Source: Fagopyrum homotropicum (Eukaryota; Streptophyta; Magnoliopsida; Caryophyllales; Polygonaceae). From it: 64,000 nt of DNA. The translations under genes were made by a program, and so were the position numbers. Location: contig BSWB01000005.1 of assembly GCA_033239125.1 (NCBI GenBank), positions 52,436,993 to 52,500,992 on the forward strand. The letters are read 5' to 3'. Shown here in pieces: positions 1-9,493 of the stretch; positions within the stretch are counted from its first letter, which is position 1; every line of letters begins with the position of its first letter. The notes below the pieces were generated by a model, which did no database searches, had not been told where the DNA came from, and saw nothing but the letters and a program-made list of their open reading frames with translations.

Positions 1-1041
1 TCGCCAGAATAATGTTTTGCCCACAGGCAATTTCTAAACCTACCTATCATCAGATTTCATCAAGCAAACTACCCATAATCACCAGAATAATATAACGACC
101 ACAATGGAATTTCTAATTATCCATTTTGACAAGTCTAAAGTCAATTTGGGCCAAATCGCAGTACGGAAAACGAATAAATGCATAACTTATTCGATACTAA
201 CCCGATTTACGATCTGAAAGAAGATTCGGAATCACAACGACGCTGCTACGCATGGACAGCATCAAATTCGTCGGAATATGAGCAATGGAACCTGGCTGCT
301 GACATATATGCTCGACCAGCTCTTCATCTGCTCGGAAATGCAGAAACTCGGTACCGATATGAAGAGAATGAAGAGAGGAATCCAAAAACTCAAACGGAAT
401 TGAAATTGGAGTAGAAACGGAGAGTAGATCTGAGTTTGAAGGTTGAGAGAAATCAGAGCTTTTATGGGGAAACGTGAAAGGAAATGAATTAATAAAGGAT
501 TTTCTGCTATTTATAGTGAAGACGATAATTATCCTTTAGCGAAGTCGATAGTAATCCTTTAACCGATCCAAAGGCGGGTCGAACCTCCTTCTCCGAACTT
601 CTCGAGATTGGAATATTGTAGGGATAATTATTCCTAAGCCGTCTTACTTAGCCGTTAAGAAACGTGTATTCCTAAGCCGTCTTACTTAGCCGTTAAGAAA
701 CGAAATAGCGACTCTTTTGGCCGTTTTGCCTCTCCATGTTATTTTATATCTAGGACATATCCGATGTTCAGATCACTTCTCACAACTGAATTTTTATTAA
801 TTGGAGCTCCCAAATGCTCCAAATAACACAGGAGGGTAAAAATAATTGCCCGGGGAAAAAAGTAAAAATTTTCCCAAACGTCCAAAATTATGCTAGGAAC
901 ATGAAGGAGGGACTCATACTCATCACTTGCAAAATCCTAACTACTACACCGATGAGGCTAACTGGGAGACAGAGGAGAGTATTACTATAAATGATTAAGT
1001 TAATCAACATTAATTAGAATTTGGAAATCCTAACTACTACT
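1..1041 (-). mobile_element. LTR fragment of a Ty3/gypsy element (family of element B)
   Basis: The stretch aligns by eye with 32705-33718, the inner part of the element B LTR, in the same orientation, including the shared runs around 180-400 and 32880-33110. The outer part lies left of the window. No coding capacity is visible: the 78-codon frame at 178-414 has no recognisable domain and its counterpart in the B LTR is not kept open. The inner LTR end near 1041 is not followed by the expected internal sequence but by a rearranged junction. Confidence 0.75.
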
Positions 1042-1078
1042 CCGATGAGGCTACCTGGGAGACAGAGGGGAGTATTAG
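933..1078 (+). repeat. 53-bp direct duplication (933-985 and 1026-1078) with chromodomain-like codons
   Basis: Two 53-bp copies differ at three positions and are separated by 40 bp of LTR sequence. Read on the + strand each gives Asp-Glu-Ala-(Asn/Thr)-Trp-Glu-Thr-Glu, like the DEATWE motif of gypsy integrase chromodomains, which also occurs on the minus strand near 19900 and 34350. The first copy replaces part of the LTR that is intact at 33630-33660, so it looks like templated filler at a repaired break. This is inference. Confidence 0.65.
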
Positions 1079-1395
1079 GCGTAGCTTGATAGCATGTATT
1101 ATAGTCTATATTTTGGGATTGGTTTAGACATTTTATTTTCATTAATCTACATGTATGGATGTATATTCTTTGATTATATTGTTGTTTTGTCTACCTTTGA
1201 GGGAGTCGAGGTCTACACCTAGTTTCGTTGTAATTGTAGGGAAAATGGCACGTTTTGGACCGAAATGGAGCTAAGGAAACTAACGAGTCATTGGAGCTAC
1301 ATTCTAGAGTTATAAGAAGATCTCAGGAAACATGGAAATGATCTAGAGGATTGATTTTGGACCAGATTCGAGATGATTTACATTCAGCTGAGATT

Positions 1396-1461
1396 CACCT
1401 CGGTCAGCTACGGTATCACCTCGACCGAGGTGATCTTGATGAGCGTCACGACCGAGGCGAA
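1396..1461. repeat. Palindrome cluster (CACCTCGACCGAGGTG type) in the element A 5' LTR
   Basis: One near-perfect palindrome, CACCTCGACCGAGGTG (1417-1432), is flanked by half sites: CACCTCGGTC from 1396 and GACCGAGGC near 1449. The 3' LTR has the same cluster at 11223-11288. Similar clusters lie at 3234-3335, 5535-5640, 7608-7726, 8140-8205 and 9769-9845 in A, and at 60160-60195, 60855-60925 and 62325-62400 in D. Confidence 0.8.
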
Positions 1462-2274
1462 CATATTTTTGGCTGAGATTCAAGAGTGGTGAGATCTTTA
1501 TTTTTGGCTGAGATCTTCTATTTTTGGAAGGAGAATATCACTTATTTTTGGCTGGATTTTTGGAAGGAAGATATTATATTTGGCTGAGTTATTTGGAGAG
1601 ATATTGATATATTTTCTAGGAAATTATGTTTTTAAGATATATTATCTTTGGAAGATAATTCTCATATATATATAGGCTGATTTTCTACAATTCAGCCATC
1701 TACGGATCACCTATCTTCGGATCACTGATTTCTGGAGTATTTTTTGAAAAGTTTGAAGGAAGAGTTGAAGGAAGTTTGAAGGTTGAAGTTCAAGGAAGGA
1801 TGGAATCATAGTTGAAGTTGGCTTTTGAAGGAGTTTGTAAGATCTTCTTAGATTGCTTTTGGTTTTGTTGTCTTTTCTGATTGTAATTTGAGGAACGCTG
1901 ATTTGTTGTTTGATTCATTAAGTTATTGAGACCTTTGTCTTATGGTTTTATTGTTTGAATATTGATTCCTTTCTTATAAATTTGATTATTGTTATGATGA
2001 TGATTGTTGGCTAAGTTTCTTATTTGATTCTAGGGTGATTGGTTGAAACTTGTGGGAAAGACGATGATAGAATGATCTTAATCCTAGCAGGACCCTGAAA
2101 GCTTGAGTCTTTACCTTAACCGTAGAACACCTTGGTCACTCATTGAACATCTCGGCCGGGATGGAATATAAGTGAACGAGGTGAACCTTTCCTGAACCTT
2201 AAGTGAGTTAAGAGTTTCAGTTTGCCAAATCCTATCCTTGTTATACCTTTCCTGATTCAACGCAAGCCTAGGAT

Positions 2275-2533
2275 GAGACTTACCTGGTGATTCCTTTGTT
2301 TGTTTACCCAAGATTATGAGTGGATGTAATAAATGTTTATCCTCTATTGGGGTTTGAGTGTGCCTTCATCCCATCTTTAAGAGTTAGCCTGAGACTTACC
2401 CGGTAAAGGTTAGTTCTATTTCCTTGGGTGGTGTGTTGTTTTGAGATTATAGTTCCTTTCCTTAGTACCTTGAGACTTACCCGTTAAAAGGAGCTTTGAT
2501 TTGGGATAGTGAGTAGTGAGTCTTACCCGGTGA
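2275..2533 (+). repeat. Four-copy LTR motif array, GAGACTTACCCGGTAA, in the element A 5' LTR
   Basis: The copies start at 2275, 2391, 2472 and 2518 (gaps 116, 81, 46). The 3' LTR repeats them at 29497, 29612, 29693 and 29738. On the minus strand, D has them at 59808, 59855, 59936 and 60052, and C in all three LTR copies. The motif lies downstream of the TATA box and upstream of the PBS, so it should be in the 5' leader of the genomic RNA. No function is known to me. Confidence 0.85.
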
Positions 2534-2876
2534 TCTATTCCCACCTTAGAAACACCTTCCCTTTGCAAACCTCGGCTTTGTTCATGTCATCTTTTGAGAT
2601 CTTGAGTCGGAACCACAACTGGATGCTTTAATCCCTAGAATCCGCATTCCCTTTATCTGACTTTTATATCATCTTTGATTGCTTTAATTTGTGGTAGTAG
2701 TTATTTGACAACCTGATTACCGTGCTTTGTTTCACCATAGTCCCTGTGTTCGACCCCTGGAATTCTTGCTTTTGTTACAATTGATCCGTACACTGCGGGT
2801 TTGCATATTATTCACGCATACTTCTTGGGTTATAAATTTTAAAGCTTGCACACACCTTTTAGAGCGAACAAGTTTT

Positions 2877-2894
2877 TGGCGCCGTTGTCGGGGA
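2877..2894 (+). other. Primer binding site of element A (tRNA-Asp type)
   Basis: TGGCGCCGTTGTCGGGGA starts six bases after the LTR end. Athila elements are known to use a PBS of this form, complementary to the 3' end of tRNA-Asp. Element C has TGGCACCATTGCCGGGGA in the same place on the minus strand. Confidence 0.88.
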
Positions 2895-2989
2895 CTTGGT
2901 CTAGACCAAGTTCGGTTTCGGTTGTCTTTCGGGGATATTGCCCTTGTTGCTATTGACTACTTTACTTGAGTGTATCTTTCCTTAGGTTT

Positions 2990-4313
2990 ATGCGAAGCAA
3001 TCGTGCTGGAAAGGAAATTGTTCCCTACGATCCCGAACCAGAAATGACTTACAAAAGAAGATTGAAAGAAGCTAAGATGGCCAATCAAGACAATCGCGAT
3101 CTTGAAGCCGAATTGAAGGAGGCATTGGAACAGCTACGCCTTAGTAAGGAAGAACTATAGCAAGAGAAGGACGAGACTCGCGCAAGAACAGAAGGAATTG
3201 AAGCAGATATGGCCGCTCTAAGTCCCAGTTTCTGCCTCGACTGATCCCAGATCCTTGACCGAGGCAAGACCCAGTTCATGTTGCCCCGACCGAGATACAC
3301 TTACCACCTCGGATGCCTATCCGAGATGTTCTTTTAGCTGGAGTTACAAACCCTAGGACAGAGGATGAACCCTAATCAGTAAGTCAGGTGTCCAGGAGTC
3401 AACCTAGGTGATCCAGCTGAGAACGATTATGAACTTCGACCGCAAGTTCTAACTATGATTCGACAATGTCAATTTGGAGGTTTAGAGAGAGACTCTCCGC
3501 ATCAGCATTTGCAAAACTATGAGATTCTTATGGAGACCTTGAGACCTTCAAGAGTGGAGAACAACAATTACAACTTAAGGCCTATCTATTTCTCCTTGAA
3601 AGACAAGGCACTTGCTCTGTATCAATTTCTTCTGGCCGGAAAAATCAACACTTGGGAAGAGATGACAACGGAGTTTCTTACTAGGTTCTTTCCTCCCTCT
3701 AAGACCACTGAAATAAGGGGAAAGATCAATGCTTTAATTATGAAGGACAAGGAGAGTTTGTCCAATTCATGGGAGAGATTCAAGGATCTTCTATTGGATC
3801 GCCCACATCATGGGATTCCAAAGATCGAGTTGCTGGAGGTTTACTTAAAGGGTTTGGATGGTGATACTCAATTCAAGCTCCAACTACTTTCCGCCGGCAC
3901 ATTCATGGATATGAAAATAGATAAAGCTTGGGATTTCATTGAAAAGCAAGCTTTACACATAAAGAAGTACTCCCATCAAGGAACTGAAAATGTAGCAAGG
4001 AGAGTTAGCTTCCAAGGCACATCATCAAATGGAGCTCAACTCACCTCGCTTAGCAATGAAGTAAAAGCATTGAAGGAGCTTTTGGTAGCAAGATGGAGGA
4101 TATCAAGGAAGAAACAACTATCAAGGGTCACGGAACAACAATTACAACAACAATAGAAACTCCAACAACAACAATTGGAGATCTAATCAACAAAATTCCG
4201 GTAACCCTTATTCTCATGCAAATAATGCCCTTAAGGCTCCCTCTTCTTCTTCTACTCCATTGAGTAGCCAGGAGCCTGCATCAAGTTCGTCCTAGCAAGA
4301 AAAGAAAGATGTT
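2990..4313 (+). pseudogene. gag: Athila gag pseudogene of element A
   Basis: This encodes the remains of the capsid/nucleocapsid polyprotein. The likely start is the Met at 2990 (MRSNRAGKEIVPYDPEPE), which matches MRRSRGKDLAPFDPEPE of element C. A TAG stops the frame at 3158-3160. About 300 bp of disrupted sequence follows, containing a CACCTCG-type palindrome cluster that C lacks. The capsid core resumes from 3455 (QFGGLERDSPHQHLQNYEIL; WEEMTTEFLTRFFPPSKTTE) to 4156, then stops in a glutamine-rich run. No CCHC zinc knuckle is seen, as in C. It cannot make a full gag protein. Confidence 0.85.
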
Positions 4314-5478
4314 GTGCTAGAGGCAATTCTGATCAAGCTCAACGCTATGGAGAAATTGATGAATTCATTTTCGAAAGCACAAAAAGCCTTAGAGCAACAA
4401 TTTTTCAACAAGGCGAATGAAGTGCCAAGAGATCTAGGGAAGCTCCCAGCAAGGACAGAGAGCAACTCTAAGGGACAGATCATGGCTATTATAACACGCA
4501 GTGGATTGAAAATTGCAGATCCATTACCTCGGTCGAACCACGACCAGACGAACACTTCTGTTGAGGTGCCAACCAAGATGGAGCCCCAGAAACCGAAAGA
4601 TAAATCTGAAGTTTATGTTCCACCTCCTGCTTATAAATCACCACTTCCATTCTCTCAGTCAAGTGCTAGGGCACATCTAGACAAGTACTTTGGTAAGTTT
4701 CTAGACCTTATGAATAAACTGCATATTAACATCCCTTTCCTTGATGACATTCTAGGGATGTCCGCCTATGGGAAGTTTCTAAAAGAGATTCTATCAGGGA
4801 AGAGGAAGCTGGAGGATATTGGTGATGTAAGGATGACATCTAAGTCTTCGGAGCTCATTCAAATCATGAAGGAGAAGATGCCACCTAAATTGAGGGATCC
4901 CGGTTCATTTTGCATTCCCATTCAAATTGGGTATGTAACTTATGATGCATTGTGCGATTTAGGAGCCATCGTTAGTATCATTCTGCTGGAGCTATGTGAG
5001 AAAGTCGGACTTGGGGAGTCCAAGCCGGTGGAGATGATGCTATTCATGGCAGATCGCTCCATTACCCATCCCGTGGGTGTTTTGGAAGACGTTGCAATCA
5101 AGTTAGGTAATTTCTACATACCTATAGACTTTGTTGTACTTGAAATTCCCGCAGATTATCCCATTCCTATCATTCTCGGGAGATCATTTCTAGCAACTTC
5201 GGGTTGCAATGTGGATTGTAAGAATGCCAAATTGAAATTCAACATTGGTGGATATCATGTGGAGTTTGCATTGTTGCTGCAATGAAGGGAGAGTCATTTG
5301 AAGATGACATCTTTAACATCTGTGATGAAGAAGAATCAAGAGAATTGGTGAGCTCTATCCTTATTAACGATCCTCTTGAAAAAGTTCTTATTTTTAGTTT
5401 AATGGAGGAAGTTATATATGTCTTTTGTGATGTAGATGTGCGAAGCTTGAAGGCATTGGAAACAGATCCAGGAGCTTG
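4314..5478 (+). pseudogene. pol: Athila aspartic protease region of element A
   Basis: The open frame 4314-5285 contains GQIMAIITRSG at the gag-protease boundary and the protease core ALCDLGAIVSII, with the Asp-Leu-Gly active site usual for Athila. The flap and ILGRSFLATSG region follow. In this copy gag and protease are in the same frame at the boundary, unlike C. A stop near 5283 and a shift into the short frame 5282-5479 break the reading frame (DDIFNICDEEESRELVSSIL matches the corresponding part of C). Residues 110-280 of the frame cover the protease fold. Non-functional as part of a polyprotein. Confidence 0.85.
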
Positions 5479-5534
5479 ATTTGATAAACTGATTCAGGAG
5501 AAGAAAAACACGTTAGGTTTCGGTCCCAGTTCCA

Positions 5535-6770
5535 GTACCTCAACCGAGGCACTTCCTAGACCAAGCGAGGTGCTCTTATCTGAAGAACATTTCGGTCACC
5601 CACCTTGGGCCTCGACCGAGTTCGCAAGCGAGATGATGTCAACTGAGACTTCTGAAAGTCCAGTGCTTCTATGTAAGTCCACTTCACTGGAAGGAGAAGG
5701 CCGAGATTCACCACAGAAAGCACCTCCAGTCATGGAGCTTAAACCACTTCCGAGTAACTTGAGGTATTCTTTCCTTGGTCCGGATTCTACTTATCCCGTT
5801 ATCGTTAGTGCTTCCCTTTCTGAAACTGAATTGTCTAAACTGATGCATGTTCTGAAGAAACATCGAAAGGCTTTGGGTTATACTATTGATGATCTTGTTG
5901 GTATTAAGCCTTCTTTTTGCATACATAAGATACTAATGGAAGACGATCATAAGACTTCACGAGAAACTCAAAGACGGTTAAATCCAATCATGAAAGAGGT
6001 TGTGAAGAATGAGATTCTTAAGTTGTAGGATGCAGGTATCATATTTCCATATCGGATAGCAAGTGGGTGAGCCCGGTGCATGTAGTTCCGAAGAAAGGAG
6101 GGATGACCATTGTGACGAATAAGAACAACGAGTTGATCCCAACTAGGACCGTTACGGGCTGGAGGATGTGCATTGATTATAGGAAGCTGAACGTGGCCAC
6201 TCGGAAAGACCACTTCCCGCTCCCCTTCATCGACCAAATGCTTGAACGGTTAGCTCAACACTCCCATTTTTGCTATCTAGATGGTTATAGTGGCTTCTTT
6301 CAGATTCCTATCCATCGGGATGATCAAGAGAAGACCACTTTCACTTGTCCATGGGGGACATTCGCTTGTAGGAGGATGCCATTCGGATTGTGTAACGCAC
6401 CTTCTACCTTCCAGCGTTGTATGATGGCTATCTTTTCCGAGTACATCGAGCAGATCATGGAGGTATTCATGGATGACTTTTCATTATATGGTTCCTCTTT
6501 TGATAATTGTTTGGCTAACCTTTCTCTAGTGCTACAGCGTTGTGAAGACACTAATCTTGTTTTGAATTGGGAGAAGTGTCATTTTATGGTTAGCGAAGGA
6601 ATCGTTCTAGGACACCTTGTTTCCAACCAAGGTATTGAGGTCGATCGAGCTAAGATCGAGACCATTGAGAAACTTCCTCCCCCTTGTTTTGTTAAGCGTG
6701 TGCGGAGTTTTCTCGGGCATGTAGGTTTCTACAGGGGATTTCTCTAAAATCTTTAAACCACTCACTAATC
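5535..6770 (+). pseudogene. pol: Reverse transcriptase pseudogene of element A
   Basis: The variable protease-RT linker (5535-5690) holds CCTCGACCGAG-type palindromes. The frame 5570-6028 carries LKPLPSNLRYSFLGPD and the N-terminal RT region, and ends at a TAG at 6026-6028. The frame 6067-6747 carries the fingers and palm: FCYLDGYSGFFQIPIHRDDQ with the first catalytic Asp, and MEVFMDDFSLYGSS with the Asp pair. A stop and a short deletion near 6750 interrupt VGFYRGFL before the RNase H region. All three catalytic Asp residues remain, but the protein is split in at least three places. Confidence 0.87.
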
Positions 6771-7376
6771 TCTTAAAAAAGGATGTTATTTTTGAGATTT
6801 CGTAGGAATGCCTTGATGCTTTTTACAGGATAAAGGAAGCGTTAATCACCGATCCCATCATTCAACCTCCCGATTGGACCTTGTCCTTTGAGGTCATGTG
6901 CGATGTTAGTGATGTGGCCGTAGGAGCGGTACTTGGACAAAAGAAGGATGGCCGGACCAACGCCATTTACTATGCTAGCAAGACGCTAGATGAAGCTCAA
7001 CTGAACTACGCCACCACCGAAAAAGAGCTGTTGGCGGTTGTATATGCTTTTGAGAAGTTTCGCTCTTACTTAGTGGGATCAAAAGTTATTGTTTACACTA
7101 ACCATCCAGCTATTCGGATGCAAAGCCGCGTCTTATTCGTTGGATTCTCTTGCTTCAAGAGTTTGACTTAGAGACTCGCGATAAGAAGGGATCCGAGAAT
7201 TCTGTTGCGGATCACCTCAGCCGGCTACCTCCTTCCTCGCTCGAAAAGGAGGACCTACCCATAGGTGATTCGTTCCCCGATGAGCACTTGCATTTGTTGG
7301 AAAGTTGGATAGATTCCTTTGTTTCACCCCATGATGAAGGTGAAGTATGGGGTGAGGACACCTTCCAACATGTTTG
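6771..7376 (+). pseudogene. pol: RNase H pseudogene of element A, with integrase deleted
   Basis: The RNase H motifs are present: MCDVSDVAVGAVLGQ, TTEKELLAVVYAFEKF and VIVYTNHPAIR, where the third acidic residue of YTDH has become Asn. A frame break near 7130 removes part of the tail. The frame 7150-7377 continues with LQEFDLETRDKKGSENSVADHLSRLPP and GDSFPDEHLHLLE, then leaves homology with C at about 7300. The whole integrase (HHCC zinc finger, DDE core, C-terminal domain; about 400 residues in C) is absent, so the element could not integrate by itself. Confidence 0.85.
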
Positions 7377-7379
7377 ATG

Positions 7380-8300
7380 ATGATGTACGGTCCAGCTAGC
7401 GACCTTAAACCAAGCGATTCTTGGGACGCAACCGAAGGTATAGCTTTCTTTTCCGTTTTCTAGCTTAGTTTTAGATAGTTTGCTTCATTTTGTTTTTGCA
7501 TCCTCTAGAGAGGAACCAGGTACTTTCTAAGGAATGATTGCAGCTCAGGAGCTACACTAGAAGGACAAAAGATCGAGAAATTGAGAAGACGAAGCTTGAC
7601 TGAGACACATCTCGGTTCCCGTCACAGCACCTCGACCGAGATGTTCTTGGGCAACCGAGGCGACTAGGTCTTACATCCAGTCAGACACCTCGGTCCGGTC
7701 GGGACCACCTCGATTGAGGTGAAATCAAAATCAGCGAGGGGTATAAAAGGCGAGAAGGTTTTCTCTCTCCTCACTTTTTCCCTCCTAAGAGGACCAGTTT
7801 CAAAGCATCAAATAACGAGGGGTATAAAAGGCGAGACGGTTCCGAACCCTCAAATCTTCGATTCTTGCTCGTTTTACACGATTCTTGGCTCGATTACACC
7901 GGAGGAAGCAAGAGGACAAGTTTCTAAGCATCAAACAGCAAGGAAAACGCTCCAAATTTGCAAAATCTGGGTATTTCATTACAAAACCCTAACTCGTTCT
8001 TCTTTTGTCGATTCTACACAGAGCTTGCTTTGGTTGCCACTTTTTTTGTTGAAAAAGATATAAGTACCCCTTAGGAAGCCTTTGGTAGTGATTTGGGGGA
8101 AAAGAACTTACAAATTTGAGATTTGCGAACAAACAGCAGGTCGCGTCGGTCCAGTCGGTTGTGTCTCGGCCGAGGTGTTCTTAGGGAAACCGAGGTGTTC
8201 TACATCCAGAAACATGAGTAACAGATCTGATCGGCAGTTGGTCTTGAGAGACAGACCTAGCATTTTCCACCAGTCCTCTCCTTCTTCTGCATCCTAGTTC
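7380..8300 (+). other. Spacer between pol and the ORF-1-type gene of element A
   Basis: No open frame here has a recognisable domain. Features seen are two palindrome clusters (7608-7726, 8140-8205) and a duplicated segment with TATA-like boxes (7736-7934). The region may supply the leader and promoter of the downstream gene; that is inference from its position. Confidence 0.6.
7736..7934 (+). promoter_or_regulatory. Duplicated TATA-containing segment, candidate internal promoter
   Basis: GAGGGGTATAAAAGGCGAGA occurs at about 7736-7755 and 7817-7836. AAGCATCAAA preceded by an AGAGGACAAGTTTC-like run occurs at 7789-7811 and again at 7912-7934. This gives two imperfect copies of a promoter-like unit with good TATAAAAG boxes about 570 and 490 bp before the ORF-1-type coding region. 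Transcription is not shown. Confidence 0.45.
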
Positions 8301-8315
8301 TCGATTCCGGTGATC

Positions 8316-9493
8316 CATGAGCGTCACCAAAAGGACTTTGATAATATATTCGGGCGTCCGATCATTGGCCCGTGATTTCTGGATGTTTCTGCCTTCGAGT
8401 GCCTCCATGTGGCGGAGGACTTGAGGAAGCTGATCTCCATGGTAGGGCTGGAGGAGTTCATGGATGTTAGGGCGCCGACTTATCTGGAGCCGACGATGGA
8501 GTTTGTGAGATCGGTGACATACGTGCCGGAGCGCAATGGGATCAAGTACCGGTTGTTGAACCGGAAGTATGTGATGCTCATCGATTCAGTTTAGGGAGAT
8601 TTTCGGCTTCCCTACTCCTACAGTTTCTGATTTTCCTTCTCGAGCTGTAGCTCGAGATTTCTGGGGCGAGATAGCCCATGTGATAGAGTACAGTGATAGG
8701 TGGAGTTGCTGGGTATGTTTTGCATGGTGACTGGAGGAGTTCTTGATTTTGCTGCTATGCTGGCAGAGGACTTGCACAACATCAAGGGCAAGTCGAAGGG
8801 CGACATCTGTTGTGGTGGGTTGGTGACCCACATTGCTACTGCTATGGGTTTGGATCTCTCTAGTTGTACACTAGTTGCGGCTGCGAAGCCACTGGGACTT
8901 CAGGAGATGATCACGAGACGTATTCTCATTCCTCGTGGCCTTGGCACGCCTTACGTTGCCATGCCTTGGGAGATGACTGCACCACAGGACATTTTTTGGT
9001 CATCTCAGTTCTCTATCTTTGACCGCCAGTACTGGTCTGCTACCTGGTTTTCCTACATGCAGGATGCCAGAGACGCTGTTGTTGATGATGAGGGTTATGA
9101 TTAAGGAGCTGCCATGGAGACCGGTACTGATACCGACGGCCCTAGTGTTCCTGTTGTCGATCTTGATGATGAGACAACGGAGGAGGAGACAACAACACCA
9201 CCACCACCTTAGTGTTGATCCCGCCGCCGCATTAGAGATCCTGAGGCACATCGAGGATTGATGATCTCACTGACGAGATGATCAATGATTACGCAGCCCT
9301 AACAGTCGACATGTCCGAGCGTTTTGCTGACCCGCGCCGAGATATTGAGGGTTGGACGCATCAGATGTTGGAGAGCCAACATTATCAGCGTCGGAAGATG
9401 GAGATCCAACATCAACAGATTATGGGCTATCCTTTTGATCCAACCCAACACCCCTACATTCCACATCCACCACCACCAGCTGACGAGGATTAG
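8316..9493 (+). pseudogene. Athila ORF-1-type gene of element A (broken)
   Basis: The product is related to the Arabidopsis retrotransposon ORF-1 (Athila ORF-1) family, which lies between pol and the 3' LTR; its role is not established, and an envelope-like function has been suggested for genes in this position. It matches element D along its length: VIHERHQK near 8312, FLDVSAFECLHV, DLRKLISMVGLEEFMDVRAPTYLEP, then NGIKYRLLNRKY. A stop at about 8593, a deletion of about 40 codons near 8700 and frame changes near 9100 break it. The segment MVTGGVLDFAAMLAEDLHNIKGKSKGD is well kept. The C-terminus ends in MGYPFDPTQHPYIPHPPPP at 9493. Confidence 0.8.

Larger units (their letters stand above)
1087..2870 (+). 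repeat. 5' LTR of element A
   Basis: 1784 bp, starting TGATAGCATG and ending GCGAACA. It matches the 3' LTR halves at 10914-11939 and 29351-30093 and, in reverse complement, the LTR of element D at 59470-61230. The U3 part holds palindromic CACCTCGACCGAGGTG sites (1417-1432). A TATA-like region lies near 1653-1673, and the downstream half holds the four-copy GAGACTTACC motif. Confidence 0.9.
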
